DNA of 64,000 nt from Nitrospira japonica (GTDB lineage: Bacteria; Nitrospirota; Thermodesulfovibrionia; UBA6902): contig DYJL01000005.1 of assembly GCA_020723105.1 (NCBI GenBank), positions 1-64,000 of the forward strand, in the 5' to 3' direction. The translations under genes and the position numbers were made by a program. The notes under the pieces were generated by a model that saw only the letters and a program-made list of their open reading frames with translations, had not been told where the DNA came from and did no database searches. The first letter of the stretch is position 1. Each line of letters opens with the position of its first letter. Shown here in pieces: positions 17,526-28,197 of the stretch.

Positions 17526-19265
17526 TTACTTTACTGCTTTAAGTTTCTTTTCTTCCTTTTTTTCTTCTTCATCAAAAATCATTTCATCTATTGCTGCTCC
17601 TGCTGGCACCATCGGGAAGACTTTTTCCTTCCAGTCCACAACAAAGTCCAGGAATACAGGCCTGTTTTTTATCTTCAACGATTCCTTGATGACAGGTTCG
17701 ACTTCCTCTGGCTTTGTGGCCCGTAATCCGACCGCACCATAGGCCTCGGCAACTTTTACAAAATCAGGATTTCCGGCATCAAGATTTGTATGTGAATAGC
17801 GCTCTTTGAAGAATAATTCCTGCCACTGTCTGACCATTCCCAGATACCCGTTGTTAAGGATAGCTACTTTTACAGGCAGTTTGTTAATGACTGCTGTTGC
17901 CAGTTCCTGTATATTCATCTGTATGCTTCCGTCGCCGGCGATATCAAACACTGTTTTATCAGGACATGCAAACTGTGCGCCGATTGCGGCGGGGAATCCA
18001 TATCCCATTGTGCCCAGACCGCCGGAAGACAGCCATCTCCTTGGATAATCATATTTATAAAACTGTGCGGACCACATCTGATTCTGTCCGACTTCCGTGC
18101 AGATTATGGCCTCGCCTTTTGTAAGCTCGAATATCTTCTCAACAACAAACTCAGGCTTGATCACATTTTTAACAAACTGATAAGTGAGCGGCCTTTCTTT
18201 TTTCCAGCTTTCTATTTGTTTTAACCAGGCGTTTCTTACAGCGTCCCATTGCTGCTCTTTCAATTCCTTCAGGGCTTTCAGCAGGTCCTTCAAGACATTT
18301 TTAACATCTCCGACTACTGGAAGATCCACCCTTACATTTTTCTTTATGGATGTCGGATCAATATCTATCTGCAGTATCTTTGCATTGGTAGCAAATGCAT
18401 TGGTCCTTCCGGTAACGCGGTCATCAAACCTTACACCGATTCCTATCAGCAGATCTGAATTCTGTACTGCAGTGTTTGCATAGTATGTGCCGTGCATTCC
18501 AAGCATTCCCAATGACAATTTATGCGTGCCTGGAAACCCTCCAAGTCCCATGAGGGTCATAGTGACAGGAATCTTCGTAAGCTCCGCAAGCTCTTTCAAT
18601 TCCTTTGAGGCCTCTGAAGAAATCACTCCGCCACCAGCCATAATAACCGGTTTCTTTGCATGGGCTATCATTTGGGCAGCCTGATTAATCATATATTTAT
18701 TGCCATGGTATGTTGGGTTGTATCCTCTTATCTTAACCTCCTCATGCCAGATAAATTCGGCTGAACCTGCAGTTACGTCTTTAGGCAGGTCTATCAATAC
18801 AGGGCCGGGTCTTCCTGTAGAGGCAATATAAAAGGCTTCTCTGACAACCTTTGCAAGATCTTTCACATCTTTTACAAGGTAATTATGTTTTGTGCAGGGC
18901 CGGGTTATTCCGACAATATCAGCTTCCTGAAAGGCGTCATTCCCGATAAGCATGGTTGGAACCTGACCGGAAAAGACAACAAGCGGTATGGAATCCATTG
19001 AAGCGTTGGCAATGCCTGTCACTGTATTTGTAGCTCCAGGTCCTGAGGTCACAAGAGCGATACCTACTTTGCCGCTGGCCCTTGCGTAGCCGTCTGCTGC
19101 ATGGACTGCGCCCTGTTCATGCCTTGTTAAAATGAGCTGTATATCTTTGTCGTCATAAAGAGTGTCAAAGATATTGAGTACCACACCGCCGGGATAACCA
19201 AAGATATGCTTTACTCCCTCTCTTTTCAGACATTCAATCAATATTTCAGCGCCGCTTTTTTTCAT
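17526..19265 (-). CDS. ilvB: Acetolactate synthase catalytic (large) subunit
   Basis: This ThDP- and FAD-dependent enzyme condenses two pyruvates to acetolactate, or pyruvate with 2-ketobutyrate (579 aa). The ThDP Glu region ([31 protein letters not shown]), the FAD middle domain and the C-terminal ThDP motif [15 protein letters not shown] are all present. I start at the ATG at 19265, preceded by GGGAG at a good distance. A TTG four codons upstream lies before that site. The C-terminus carries a Glu/Lys-rich tail. It lies 65 bp upstream of ilvN, in a gap holding short TAACTAA/CTAACCCC repeats. Confidence 0.96.
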   Translation of the reverse strand: MKKSGAEILIECLKREGVKHIFGYPGGVVLNIFDTLYDDKDIQLILTRHEQGAVHAADGYARASGKVGIALVTSGPGATNTVTGIANASMDSIPLVVFSGQVPTMLIGNDAFQEADIVGITRPCTKHNYLVKDVKDLAKVVREAFYIASTGRPGPVLIDLPKDVTAGSAEFIWHEEVKIRGYNPTYHGNKYMINQAAQMIAHAKKPVIMAGGGVISSEASKELKELAELTKIPVTMTLMGLGGFPGTHKLSLGMLGMHGTYYANTAVQNSDLLIGIGVRFDDRVTGRTNAFATNAKILQIDIDPTSIKKNVRVDLPVVGDVKNVLKDLLKALKELKEQQWDAVRNAWLKQIESWKKERPLTYQFVKNVIKPEFVVEKIFELTKGEAIICTEVGQNQMWSAQFYKYDYPRRWLSSGGLGTMGYGFPAAIGAQFACPDKTVFDIAGDGSIQMNIQELATAVINKLPVKVAILNNGYLGMVRQWQELFFKERYSHTNLDAGNPDFVKVAEAYGAVGLRATKPEEVEPVIKESLKIKNRPVFLDFVVDWKEKVFPMVPAGAAIDEMIFDEEEKKEEKKLKAVK

Positions 19266-19302
19266 TTTTTCTCCCAATTACTTTAAGTTCCTGAACCGGT
19301 TT

Positions 19303-19392
19303 CCCTCCCCCCTTACGGGAGAGGGTTAGGGTGAGGGGGATTCGAAATTTGCGTTCACCCTCCCTTTTATTCCCTCCCGTTAAGGGAGGGAA
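19303..19392. repeat. C/G-rich REP-like hairpins between ilvD and ilvB
   Basis: A perfect 9-bp stem TTCCCTCCC (19370-19378) / GGGAGGGAA (19384-19392) with a 5-nt loop lies beside a second, imperfect CCCTCC/GGAGAGGG dyad at about 19303-19325 and the phrase GGGTTAGGGTGAGGG. This resembles common intergenic palindromic repeats. It may protect or separate the ilvD and ilvB transcripts. Confidence 0.6.
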
Positions 19393-19407
19393 TATGCCTT
19401 GTATTCA

Positions 19408-21066
19408 TTATTTACTCTTCATCACCGCGCCGGTACTTGCTGATGTAACAAGCGCAGCATATCTTGCAAGCCAGCCTTTATTGACTTTTGGTTTTATAGG
19501 CTTATATATTTTAAATCTGGTTGTTATTTCCTTGTCACTCAAAAGAAGATTAAGTTTTCTTTTTGGGATATCTATTTCTATCATATCACCATCCTTTACA
19601 ATAGCTATAGGTCCGCCTTCCATAGCCTCTGGCGACACATGACCGATGCAGGGACCTCTGGTTCCGCCGGAGAAACGCCCATCAGTAATCAGCGCTACTG
19701 AGTCACTCAATCCCATACCTGCTATTGCGGCAGTTGGACTCAGCATTTCCCGCATGCCCGGGCCGCCTTTAGGTCCTTCATAGCGAATTATGAGAATATC
19801 GCCCGATTTAATCTTGCCAGTAAGTATTGCCTTCATGGCGACTTCTTCTGAGTTAAAGACCTTTGCCTGGCCCTTGAATCTGAGCATTTTTTCACTGACA
19901 GCAGTTTGTTTAACAACAGCGCCGTCTGGCGCAAGTGTTCCTCTTAATACCGCAATCCCGCCTTCCTTGCGGTAGGCTTTGTTAATGGGTCTGATAACTT
20001 CTTCATCTGAAATTTCAGCCAGGTTAGCTATATCATACAGCTTTTTTCCTGACACAGTAATGACATTGTTAAGGCTGGTTTTTAATCTCTTGAGAACAGC
20101 GGGTATTCCGCCTGCAAATTCCAGGTCCTCAAGATAGTGAGACCCGCCAGGCAACATGTTTGCTATGTGAGGTGTTTTTTTGCTTATTTCATCAAACAAT
20201 TCCAGCGTCAGAGATACCTTTGCCTCATGGGCGATTGCAGGAATATGTAAAACCGTATTTGTTGAACCGCCGAGCGCCAGGTCTACGCATATGGCATTTT
20301 CAAAAGCTTTTTGGGTCATGATCTTGCGTGGCGTAATCTTTTTTCTGACAAGCTCAACAACTCTGCTGCCGCTGTGAAAAGCGATTCTGCGCTTTTTAGC
20401 CGATATCGCAAGGGCAGTTGCGCAGCCAGGAAGACTCATGCCAAGGGCTTCTGTGACGCAGGCCATGGTATTTGCGGTATACATGCCCTGACAGGAACCT
20501 GATCCGGGACATGCGCACATTTCAAGGTCTTCAAGTTCTGAAGCCTTTAACAAGCCTTTTTTATATTTACCTATGGCCTCGAAGGTGTCGTTTACGAGAG
20601 AGAGCCTTTTACCTCTCAAACGACCTGAAAGCATCGGGCCTGCGGTTACAACTATCGAAGGGATATTAACCCGGGCGGCTGCCATAAGCATGCCTGGGGT
20701 AATCTTGTCACAGTTAGTGAGAAGAACCAGTCCATCAAATTGATGTGCTTCAGCAATAGTTTCAATCATATCGGCTATCAATTCCCTTGAAGGCAGGCTG
20801 TAATGCATACCGCTGTGTCCCATTGCAATGCCGTCGCAGATTCCGGGGATGCCGAAGAAAAACGGATAACCGCCTCCGGTATGAACGCCTTTTTCAATAA
20901 ATCTTTCAAGGTCGCGCATGCCTGTGTGTCCTGGAATGATGTCGGTAAAGCTTGTTGCTACACCTATAAAGGGTTTATCCATTTCAGTCCGAGGGATGCC
21001 TGTGGCATATAGCAGGGCCCTGTGCGGCAGTCTTTCAAGTCCTTTTTTAATTAAATTACTTTTCAT
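19408..21066 (-). CDS. ilvD: Dihydroxy-acid dehydratase IlvD
   Basis: This Fe-S dehydratase makes 2-keto acids in valine, isoleucine and leucine synthesis (552 aa). The cluster Cys residues are seen in [12 protein letters not shown] and [33 protein letters not shown] near the C-terminus is the second signature. It heads the minus-strand run towards ilvB and ilvN. I see no T-box or leader peptide in the 86 bp upstream. Confidence 0.96.
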   Translation of the reverse strand: MKSNLIKKGLERLPHRALLYATGIPRTEMDKPFIGVATSFTDIIPGHTGMRDLERFIEKGVHTGGGYPFFFGIPGICDGIAMGHSGMHYSLPSRELIADMIETIAEAHQFDGLVLLTNCDKITPGMLMAAARVNIPSIVVTAGPMLSGRLRGKRLSLVNDTFEAIGKYKKGLLKASELEDLEMCACPGSGSCQGMYTANTMACVTEALGMSLPGCATALAISAKKRRIAFHSGSRVVELVRKKITPRKIMTQKAFENAICVDLALGGSTNTVLHIPAIAHEAKVSLTLELFDEISKKTPHIANMLPGGSHYLEDLEFAGGIPAVLKRLKTSLNNVITVSGKKLYDIANLAEISDEEVIRPINKAYRKEGGIAVLRGTLAPDGAVVKQTAVSEKMLRFKGQAKVFNSEEVAMKAILTGKIKSGDILIIRYEGPKGGPGMREMLSPTAAIAGMGLSDSVALITDGRFSGGTRGPCIGHVSPEAMEGGPIAIVKDGDMIEIDIPKRKLNLLLSDKEITTRFKIYKPIKPKVNKGWLARYAALVTSASTGAVMKSK

Positions 21067-21074
21067 TTTAAATT

Positions 21075-21142
21075 AGAGTTAAGAGTTATGAGTTAAGAGT
21101 TAAGCAAAAGAGTTTATTTCATAACTCTTGACTCTTAACTCT
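21075..21142. repeat. Inverted near-heptamer repeat upstream of ilvD
   Basis: AGAGTTAAGAGT (21075-21086) pairs exactly with ACTCTTAACTCT (21131-21142). Between them the AGAGTTA-type unit repeats several times on each side, making a large potential stem. It fills most of the space between ydcH and ilvD. Similar low-complexity dyads occur at other junctions in this window. Confidence 0.65.
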
Positions 21143-21152
21143 ATCTGCTGAC

Positions 21153-21368
21153 TCAATGTTGATATTCCCTGATAAGCTGGGCCATCCGGTCTTTATATTG
21201 AAGTTTCTGCTTCTGCATATTTTTCTTCTCCATCTCTTCATCCGGTGTGAGATATTTTTTTCTGTTCATTTCGTCGAGGTCTTTATCTAATCTCCTGTGT
21301 TCTTCCTCAACTTTTCTGAATTCATCATTTTCACGTCTTAACATATTGATTATTTCGGTCTCTTTCAT
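21153..21368 (-). CDS. YdcH/DUF465 family small coiled-coil protein
   Basis: This 71-aa charged helical protein matches the DUF465/YdcH pattern: RRENDEFRKVEEEHRRLDKDL, a short linker with KKYLTPDEE, then KKNMQKQKLQYKDRM. The central LTPDEE turn between two helices is diagnostic. Function is unknown. It lies upstream of ilvD but is separated from it by a strong inverted repeat. Confidence 0.85.
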   Translation of the reverse strand: MKETEIINMLRRENDEFRKVEEEHRRLDKDLDEMNRKKYLTPDEEMEKKNMQKQKLQYKDRMAQLIREYQH

Positions 21369-21511
21369 AAGGTTTCCCCCTTGTCTTTTATAGAGTGAAA
21401 AATTACCATATTTTCAGGAAAATTACAAGGTCACTGCTTTTGACAAAACCCTATATTTTCACTAACATAAAAAAGAAACTTAGAACCAAGAATCAAGGGA
21501 AGGTATGTTTA

Positions 21512-22876
21512 ATGTTGATAGATACTCACTGTCACCTTGAGATGGAGGCCTTTAACAGTGACAGGGACAAGGTAATAAAACGTGCAGAGGATGCAGGTAT
21601 CAAATATATAATCAATGCAGGTTCTGACAGAGAAGGAAATATCAAGGGACTTGAGCTATCTGCGAAATATCCCCACATCTATTCAGCAGCCGGTATTCAT
21701 CCGCATGATGCAAAAACTCTGGATGAAGCGCTCTATAATGAACTGAAGCAGTGGGTAAAACATCCTAAGGTCGTCGCTGTTGGTGAAATTGGACTTGACT
21801 ACCACTATATGCATTCCCCAAAAGGTGTTCAGGTGGAAACATTCAGGAAACAAATAGGCCTGGCAAAGGAAGTAAATCTTCCAATTATAATCCACAGCAG
21901 GGAAGCAAATAATGATACCCTCAGAGTGCTTCGGGAAGAGGCTGCTGATGTCACAGGTGTTTTACATTGTTTTTCGGGTGACATTGAAATGGCAAAAGAA
22001 GCGATGGGACTCGGCTTTTACATTTCCATTGCAGGGCCTGTCACATTCAAAAATGCAAAGGTTCTGAGAGAAATTGCAGAATTTATTCCAGATGAATTCC
22101 TGTTAATAGAAACAGATGCGCCTTATTTAACGCCTGTACCCATGAGGGGTCAGAGAAATGAACCATCTTTCTTGACATACACTGCACAGGTGATATCAGA
22201 AATTAGGGGTATCACAGTCTCTGATCTGGCCAGAATAACAACACTCAATGCAATGAGACTGTTTAAAATAGGTAAAATAGCGTGGCAGGGTGAGATAGCG
22301 TACAAGATAAGAGATTCACTCTATTTGAACATTACAAACAGGTGCACGAATAAATGCGGCTTCTGCGTCAAATCCCGTACAAACTATATAAAGGGTCATA
22401 ATCTGCGGCTCGAGAAAGAACCCTCTGCATTACAGGTGATTAAAGCTATCAAGTACCCGGCGTCGTATAAAGAGATTATCTTCTGCGGGATAGGGGAACC
22501 ACTCTTGAGGCTTGATGTTGTGAAGAAGGTGGCAGCATGGATTAAACAACATGGCGGCAGGGTAAGGATAAACACAAACGGGCATGGTAACTTAATTCAT
22601 GGTAAGAACATACTGCCGGAACTTCACGGGATTGTTGACAGTATTTCAATCAGCCTCGACGCTGAAGATGCAAAGAAATATGAGAAGATTTGCAGGCCGT
22701 CTATAAAGGGATCTTATGAGGGAGTTATTTCATTTATCAGAGAGGCCGTGAAAGTAATTCCGGAAGTAAAGGCCACTGTAGTCAAGATTCCTGGCGTGAA
22801 TATCGAGAAGTGCAGAAAGATAGCAGAAGAGCTGGGAGCGGAACTGAGGATACGGGATTTTAATATGGTAGGCTGA
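21512..22876 (+). CDS. TatD-family metal hydrolase fused to radical SAM domain
   Basis: Residues 1 to about 255 form a TatD-type metal-dependent DNase: DTHCHLEME, VGEIGLDYHY, IIHSREA, LHCFSGD and ETDAPYLTPVP. Residues from about 265 form a radical SAM domain with the CxxxCxxC cluster site in TNRCTNKCGFCVKS and the GIGEPLLR motif. In many genomes these are adjacent separate genes (TatD-associated radical SAM protein); here they are one chain of 454 aa. I start at the ATG at 21512, after GGGAAGG; an upstream GTG at 21395 would add an unconserved lead. The radical SAM part is not assigned a reaction. Confidence 0.9.
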   Translation: MLIDTHCHLEMEAFNSDRDKVIKRAEDAGIKYIINAGSDREGNIKGLELSAKYPHIYSAAGIHPHDAKTLDEALYNELKQWVKHPKVVAVGEIGLDYHYMHSPKGVQVETFRKQIGLAKEVNLPIIIHSREANNDTLRVLREEAADVTGVLHCFSGDIEMAKEAMGLGFYISIAGPVTFKNAKVLREIAEFIPDEFLLIETDAPYLTPVPMRGQRNEPSFLTYTAQVISEIRGITVSDLARITTLNAMRLFKIGKIAWQGEIAYKIRDSLYLNITNRCTNKCGFCVKSRTNYIKGHNLRLEKEPSALQVIKAIKYPASYKEIIFCGIGEPLLRLDVVKKVAAWIKQHGGRVRINTNGHGNLIHGKNILPELHGIVDSISISLDAEDAKKYEKICRPSIKGSYEGVISFIREAVKVIPEVKATVVKIPGVNIEKCRKIAEELGAELRIRDFNMVG

Positions 22877-22914
22877 AGAACAGGGACAAGGGGTAAGAGG
22901 CAAGAGTCATAGTC

Positions 22915-22934
22915 ATTCCCGCGTAAGCGGGAAT
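22915..22934. repeat. ATTCCCGC palindromic repeat / possible bidirectional terminator
   Basis: A perfect 8-bp stem ATTCCCGC/GCGGGAAT with loop GTAA lies between the convergent TatD fusion and truA. The same repeat class recurs at 50468-50491. Confidence 0.6.
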
Positions 22935-22943
22935 TCGGTAACA

Positions 22944-23711
22944 TCAATATTCAATTTTCTCTAAAAACAACCCTTGAGCTGGAGCAGTTTTGCCGGCGGT
23001 TCGTCGGTCTTTTGATTTTAATATCTCTTTCATTTTTTCGGGAGGAGATTTTTCTCTGCCAATTTCTACAAGTGTCCCGACAATATTTCTTACCATGTGT
23101 CTGAGAAAGGCACATGCAGTAATGCTGATTTTAATAATCGGGGACTGAAACTGCAAACCAATAAATTCTACGGAAGATAATTCAGATACCTCAATTTTAT
23201 GAATGGTTCGTACAGGATGTTTTGAGCTGCAGCCGGAAGCGCGGAAACAGGAAAAGTCATGTTCCCCTGCAAGGTACTTTGCGGCTTCTCGCATTGCATC
23301 ACATTTCAGTCTGTAAGGCATGTTCCAGGAATATCTTTCGAGAAAAACCGAGTAGGGGCCAGTTTTGGAAATGATGTATGAGTATGTTTTATTTTTTGCA
23401 TCATAACGCGGATGAAAATCATGGTGGCAATCTTCCGTATTAATCACTCTGATATCTTGAGGCAAATTGCCGTTTATAGCCTTCAGGAGAACTTGTGATT
23501 TCAGGGGAGATTCCGTTTTAAATGAGGCAACCTGTTCAAGTGCATGAACGCCTGCATCTGTCCTTGCCGCTCCGGTTACTCTTGTTTGAACACCTGTAAT
23601 GGTGAATAAGGCATTTTCCAGAAGTCCCTGAATAGTTGTTCCGTTTTTCTGAACTTGCCAGCCGGAATAATTCGTGCCGTCATATTGGATGGTGAGTCTG
23701 ATGTGTCTCAT
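22944..23711 (-). CDS. truA: tRNA pseudouridine synthase TruA
   Basis: TruA modifies uridines 38-40 of the tRNA anticodon arm (255 aa). The catalytic Asp is in ARTDAGVHA (near residue 50). QYDGTNYSGWQVQKN, HDFSCFRASGCSS and CAFLRHMVRNIVGTLVEIG are the other signatures. Length is normal. It is convergent with the TatD fusion. Confidence 0.96.
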   Translation of the reverse strand: MRHIRLTIQYDGTNYSGWQVQKNGTTIQGLLENALFTITGVQTRVTGAARTDAGVHALEQVASFKTESPLKSQVLLKAINGNLPQDIRVINTEDCHHDFHPRYDAKNKTYSYIISKTGPYSVFLERYSWNMPYRLKCDAMREAAKYLAGEHDFSCFRASGCSSKHPVRTIHKIEVSELSSVEFIGLQFQSPIIKISITACAFLRHMVRNIVGTLVEIGREKSPPEKMKEILKSKDRRTAGKTAPAQGLFLEKIEY

Positions 23712-23779
23712 TTGTTCCTATATTAGCAAAATGAGATTTGCTTGACTATAAGAACATTCTGAAGATCAAAGCAATGAAG

Positions 23780-23803
23780 AAGGGCTGAAATTATCCAGCC
23801 CTT
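23780..23803 (-). terminator. Hairpin terminator after the EF-hand-like gene
   Basis: AAGGGCTG (23780-23787) pairs with CAGCCCTT (23796-23803) over an 8-nt loop, 27 bp past the stop of the minus-strand gene at 23830. It is followed by a moderately U-rich CTTCATTGCTTTG. T-rich sequence flanks the other side too, so it could work in both directions. Confidence 0.55.
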
Positions 23804-23829
23804 TAAATTTTGCATCAAAGAGTGAGCTG

Positions 23830-24882
23830 TTATGCCACAATATTTACCTGCTGGATTGTGCCGGTTGTACCATCTTCCTTCAGATACATACCTGTTGCGG
23901 CTACCTGTCCCTGTAAATTGTTTTCGTGGTCCTTCAGGTGAAATAGTGAATTAACATTTGGAAGATATAAAGCGCCTATATTCAGTTTTTTCAGAGCATG
24001 CAGATAATCGTGGCCTTCCTCACTTCTGGTCCAGAGTCTGAGGCGTTCAAAAATTGAATCGTTTTCATCTATCCAGTTGTTTTTATCTTCATCATATTCT
24101 ACAAGTTCACTAAAGCCATTGCCGGTCTGCGGACCGAAAAGTTCAGCACCATTATTTACCTTGCTGTCATTGTTTTTATCGAGGACCAGGAAGCCACTTC
24201 CGGGTTTAACAAATGAGATGCTTTCATCCTGATCGTCCATATCAAGATCAAACTCAAATTTTGTATTTGTCAGTTCGGCTGCGTTCCCGGAATAGTTTAT
24301 GATAAGCGGATCGGTCAGGGCCGCATCGCCGGCCCTTATATTAACTGTTTCTTCTGATATGAATTCTCTCTCCATTGTCAGCTCAATGGAGAATGTTATT
24401 TCCTGGCCGTCTTTTGTTTTAATAGTTCCTTCTGCATTGAACGATACCTCTTCATGCTCATAATATGATTCGTGGCTGTTATATATAACACCCCAACCCT
24501 CTCTTGCTGGTTGTTGTCCCTCAGTAGAAACTTTCTGAAGTTCGGAATTTAGTTTCTCTGCATCTGAATTATCTTCTATTTTTTCAAGATGCCTGAGGTT
24601 GATCTTTTTTCCCGTTAATGCCTCGACCAACAGTTTTATAAGGAGAATCTTGCTGTCTTCAGAGTTTCCCTGGTTATCCTCCACCTTTGTGATATCCTGA
24701 TTCTTGGCAAGATAGTCCTGGGCCTCTTCTGTTAAAGTGATTCTGTCTGTTGCTGGCTGGGAATTTTGAAGTTCCTGAGGATTTTGGTCCCCGACCCACA
24801 TTCGCAGTTCTTCGCTTTTTTCATATTGCTGAATCAGCGAATATGAAGACGTCATGCTTATGTTTGCACTGTCTATTCTCAT
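23830..24882 (-). CDS. Unknown protein with EF-hand-like calcium loops
   Basis: This conserved hypothetical protein of 350 aa has no signal peptide or membrane segment. The middle is beta-rich (residues about 140-215). Two EF-hand or dockerin-like acidic loops follow: DKNNDSKVNNGAELFG and DEDKNNWIDENDSIFE, with ELFGPQTGNGFSELVEYD between. The C-terminus (QGQVAATGMYLKEDGTTGTIQ) is typical of this family as I remember it. I start at 24882, where GGAGG sits six bases upstream; the ATG at 24894 overlaps that site. It is divergent from pckG. Function is not known; calcium binding is an inference from the loops. Confidence 0.7.
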   Translation of the reverse strand: MRIDSANISMTSSYSLIQQYEKSEELRMWVGDQNPQELQNSQPATDRITLTEEAQDYLAKNQDITKVEDNQGNSEDSKILLIKLLVEALTGKKINLRHLEKIEDNSDAEKLNSELQKVSTEGQQPAREGWGVIYNSHESYYEHEEVSFNAEGTIKTKDGQEITFSIELTMEREFISEETVNIRAGDAALTDPLIINYSGNAAELTNTKFEFDLDMDDQDESISFVKPGSGFLVLDKNNDSKVNNGAELFGPQTGNGFSELVEYDEDKNNWIDENDSIFERLRLWTRSEEGHDYLHALKKLNIGALYLPNVNSLFHLKDHENNLQGQVAATGMYLKEDGTTGTIQQVNIVA

Positions 24883-25058
24883 CTTACCCTCCATGGTTTA
24901 CAATCTGTTGTGTCATTATCTATTCCCTGAAAATGACATCTTTGCTTACTTATACGGCAAAACTTAAGGAAAACTTTAAACAACCGACATGTAGATTTTT
25001 GTACAGGATAATTTGTATGCTTATAGCTCAAAAAAAATAATTCCTTAAGGAGAAACAT

Positions 25059-26846
25059 ATGAATGTCATGGTGAAGAATGAGAAACTCAACAAATGGATT
25101 AAAGAAGTAGCCGGCTTGTGCCAACCGGATAATATTTATGTATGTAATGGGTCCAAAGAAGAATATAATCAAATGATTGAAACCCTGCTTAAAGGCGGCA
25201 TCGCCATTCCGCTTAAGAAGCGTCCTAACAGTTATCTTTTTCGCTCCGATCCCAGTGATGTAGCCCGTGTTGAAGATCGTACCTATATCAGCACTTCTTT
25301 AAAGGATGAAGCAGGCCCTACCAACAACTGGATTGATCCGAAGGAACTTAAAAAGATCATGCTGGATTTATATAAGGGGTGTATGAAGGGGCGCACTATG
25401 TATGTAATCCCTTTTTCAATGGGACCCATCGGCTCTCCCATCTCGAAGATTGGTATTGAGATTTCAGACAGCCCCTATGTCGTAGTCAATATGCATATTA
25501 TGACACGCGTCAGTTCGCGCGTATTGGAGTTGCTTGGCACAGACGGTGATTTTATTCCCTGTTTACATTCAATAGGTGCGCCTCTTGCCGAAGGGCAAAA
25601 GGATACCAAATGGCCTTGCGCGCCGATAGAGAAAAAATATATAAGCCACTTTCCTGAAGAAAACCTTATCTGGTCCTACGGTTCAGGCTACGGCGGCAAC
25701 GCTTTGTTAGGAAAGAAATGCCTGGCGCTTCGTATTGCCTCTGCAATGGCCCGACGTGAAGGCTGGATGGCTGAGCATATGCTGATTCTGCGCCTCACAA
25801 GTCCTGAAGGCAAACAATATCATATTGCTGCTGCATTTCCCTCAGCTTGCGGAAAGACGAACCTGGCAATGATGCAGCCTTCCATTGCAGGCTGGAAATG
25901 TGAATGCATTGGAGACGACATCGCATGGATGAAGATTGGCAAGGACGGGCGTCTTTATGCCATTAATCCCGAAAACGGTTTCTTCGGAGTGGCGCCCGGC
26001 ACATCATACAGCACGAATCCGATGGCAATGGATACTCTGAAAGAGAATGTCATTTTTACAAATTGTGCCCTGACCGATGATGGAGACGTTTGGTGGGAAG
26101 GTATGGATGGTGATGAGCCGGTGCATGCGATTGACTGGAAGGGACGCGACTGGACACCCGAAAGCACCGAGGATGCTGCTCATGCGAACGCGCGTTTTAC
26201 GGCTCCTGCATCCCAGTGCCCTGTAATCTGTAAGGACTGGGAAAAACCAGAAGGTGTTCCAATTGATATTGTTATCTTCGGAGGCCGCCGCACTGGTGTC
26301 GTGCCTCTGGTATTTGAGTCCTTTGACTGGGATCACGGCGTATTCTTGGGCGCTATAGCAGCCTCGGAGACAACTGCTGCAAATATCGGCGCTGTAGGTA
26401 ATCTAAGGCGCGATCCTTTTGCAATGAAGCCATTCTGCGGTTATAACATGGGCGATTATTTTCAACACTGGCTTAATATGGGTGATACACTTAAAGACAA
26501 GGCTCCAAGGATTTTCTATGTCAACTGGTTCAGAAAGAGCGCTGACGGCAAATTTCTGTGGCCTGGTTTCAGTGATAACAGTCGTGTGCTGAAGTGGATG
26601 TGTGAGCGTATTGATGGCAGGGCAGGGGTGCAGAAAACCCCCATAGGTTTATTGCCGGACCAGGGAGGCCTGGACCTTAGCGGTCTTCAGATTTCTCCTG
26701 CGGAGATGAAAGAACTTATGAGTATAGATACAGCAGAATGGAAGGCAGAGATACCTGATATCGAAAATCATTTTTCAGTCTTCGGCAAACGCCTACCGGA
26801 AAGACTCAAGAAGCAGCTTCAGGAATTCAGGCAGCGTCTGGGATAA
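25059..26846 (+). CDS. pckG: Phosphoenolpyruvate carboxykinase (GTP)
   Basis: This GTP-dependent enzyme interconverts oxaloacetate and phosphoenolpyruvate (595 aa). The P-loop with the reactive Cys is [12 protein letters not shown], the metal-binding kinase-2 motif is GDDIAWM, and [11 protein letters not shown] and NWFRK are further GTP-family motifs. TAAGGAG lies 7 bases before the ATG. In an anaerobe it may run in gluconeogenic or anaplerotic direction. It is flanked on both sides by oppositely oriented genes of unknown function. Confidence 0.97.
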   Translation: MNVMVKNEKLNKWIKEVAGLCQPDNIYVCNGSKEEYNQMIETLLKGGIAIPLKKRPNSYLFRSDPSDVARVEDRTYISTSLKDEAGPTNNWIDPKELKKIMLDLYKGCMKGRTMYVIPFSMGPIGSPISKIGIEISDSPYVVVNMHIMTRVSSRVLELLGTDGDFIPCLHSIGAPLAEGQKDTKWPCAPIEKKYISHFPEENLIWSYGSGYGGNALLGKKCLALRIASAMARREGWMAEHMLILRLTSPEGKQYHIAAAFPSACGKTNLAMMQPSIAGWKCECIGDDIAWMKIGKDGRLYAINPENGFFGVAPGTSYSTNPMAMDTLKENVIFTNCALTDDGDVWWEGMDGDEPVHAIDWKGRDWTPESTEDAAHANARFTAPASQCPVICKDWEKPEGVPIDIVIFGGRRTGVVPLVFESFDWDHGVFLGAIAASETTAANIGAVGNLRRDPFAMKPFCGYNMGDYFQHWLNMGDTLKDKAPRIFYVNWFRKSADGKFLWPGFSDNSRVLKWMCERIDGRAGVQKTPIGLLPDQGGLDLSGLQISPAEMKELMSIDTAEWKAEIPDIENHFSVFGKRLPERLKKQLQEFRQRLG

Positions 26847-26868
26847 TGTGTTTTTCCGGATTTGATTC

Positions 26869-27969
26869 TTATGCAAACAGGCTTATAGATATCTGACTTG
26901 TTTGATAGGACTTATACGGAGAGTTATATATACCAGATAGTTTGGCGGCCAGATTGTTTCTCGATTCAATACTATACCGATCTGCACTAAAATATTTTCC
27001 AAGACGTGAAGTCTCTTCTTTTAAGCTCGTTGTAAATGTATCTGAAAGAATTACAGCAGATGTAATGACACTGTTTTTTTCAAAAAAGCCTTCGGTAAGA
27101 GGAAAATTATCGGAAAATTTGCTTCTTGCAAGACTTGCCTGATATAACTTGAGAAGGTCCATATCGGTAAAGTCATCCTGAACCAATTCCGGATTTGCTC
27201 GTATGTATTGAGACAGGGACTGATTTCCTTCATGCAGGGAACTCGCGACAACTACTTGTGCAAACTTGTTGAACCCTTCAAGATAATCTAATGTAAATGT
27301 CGCGGGCCGGTCCAGTATGGATTTTGCTCTTTCAGCAATTTCTGTGTTATAAGTGCTTACCTTTCTGCCAAAATTTGCAATAAATTCTCTTGCCTCTGCA
27401 GAATCATTTCTAAGGCTTGAGATTTCTGAAGGGTTCAGCATAAGGTGAATTGCAGCAGAGGGATTATCGCTCAAAAATCTTTCAGTAATTACAGATGAAC
27501 GTCCCAATTTGTAAGAGACTTCATCAGTAACCTTACTCAGAATTGCGTCTCCGTAAACATCTCCGTTTGTAGCAATTTTTCTTGTAAGTTTACTGTCAGT
27601 GTTCAATATGTCAGTGATGTTTCCTATATTTGCAGATATAAATTTTGCAAAGTCTAAATGTTCTTTTAAGAAACTCTCTGAAATTGGGTTGCTGCCATCT
27701 AATTTTTCCATGGCATCATTTACTATAATATCTCTAAGTTCTGAAGAGTTAGCTATTTTTCTCGAATGAAATACTTTATTGAGATCTTCGTTATAGGTTA
27801 TAAAGCTTATAAGGTCGGCATTTGATCCTGCAAAATTTTTAGTATCAGCATTAACAATCTGTTTATCATAATCGGTATTTTTTAAACTTGGCGAGTTAAT
27901 GTTTGATTTAAAGCCATGGGGCTTATATCGGGAAGCATAAGATGTTAAAGCAATATTTATCATGTCCAT
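26869..27969 (-). CDS. Unknown helical protein with FLxxNP-type repeats
   Basis: I do not recognise this 366-aa protein. It is predicted mainly helical and soluble, with recurrent units such as ERFLSDNPSAAIHLMLNP, EHLDFAKFISANIGNI and QYIRANPELVQDD, that is a helix ending in NP or similar. I start at the ATG at 27969 because AGGAG lies seven bases upstream; frames starting at 28008 pass through that site. It is convergent with pckG. Its N-terminus (INIALTSYASRYKPHG) slightly recalls that of the EF-hand-like protein on the other side of pckG. Confidence 0.65.
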   Translation of the reverse strand: MDMINIALTSYASRYKPHGFKSNINSPSLKNTDYDKQIVNADTKNFAGSNADLISFITYNEDLNKVFHSRKIANSSELRDIIVNDAMEKLDGSNPISESFLKEHLDFAKFISANIGNITDILNTDSKLTRKIATNGDVYGDAILSKVTDEVSYKLGRSSVITERFLSDNPSAAIHLMLNPSEISSLRNDSAEAREFIANFGRKVSTYNTEIAERAKSILDRPATFTLDYLEGFNKFAQVVVASSLHEGNQSLSQYIRANPELVQDDFTDMDLLKLYQASLARSKFSDNFPLTEGFFEKNSVITSAVILSDTFTTSLKEETSRLGKYFSADRYSIESRNNLAAKLSGIYNSPYKSYQTSQISISLFA

Positions 27970-28129
27970 ACTACGCTCCTGTTTCAAGTATAATTTATTA
28001 CCACACAATGTGTCAATATAGTTTACAAAATTTAACTTATATGTCGTATTTCTTTACATTGGTAACTTACTGCGTATTATTCATGTTGAACTATGTTGCA
28101 ATGGTTGCAGATTAATACCTGATGAACTT

Positions 28130-28138
28130 TGTTATAAT
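28130..28138 (+). promoter_or_regulatory. Extended -10 promoter element
   Basis: TGTTATAAT is a perfect extended -10 element (TGnTATAAT), with no good -35 at normal distance. It lies about 60 bp upstream of the kinase-like gene at 28198. Confidence 0.45.
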
Positions 28139-28197
28139 GACAGTCATTTATAATGGTAGTTATGTCATTGCAAGTGATGTCAGAGGGATAATCAAAA

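Noticed and set aside
21067-21152. T-box or leader-peptide attenuator upstream of ilvD
   Set aside because: The space is only 86 bp and is filled by the AGAGTTA-type inverted repeat; no T-box sequence or branched-chain-codon-rich leader is visible.
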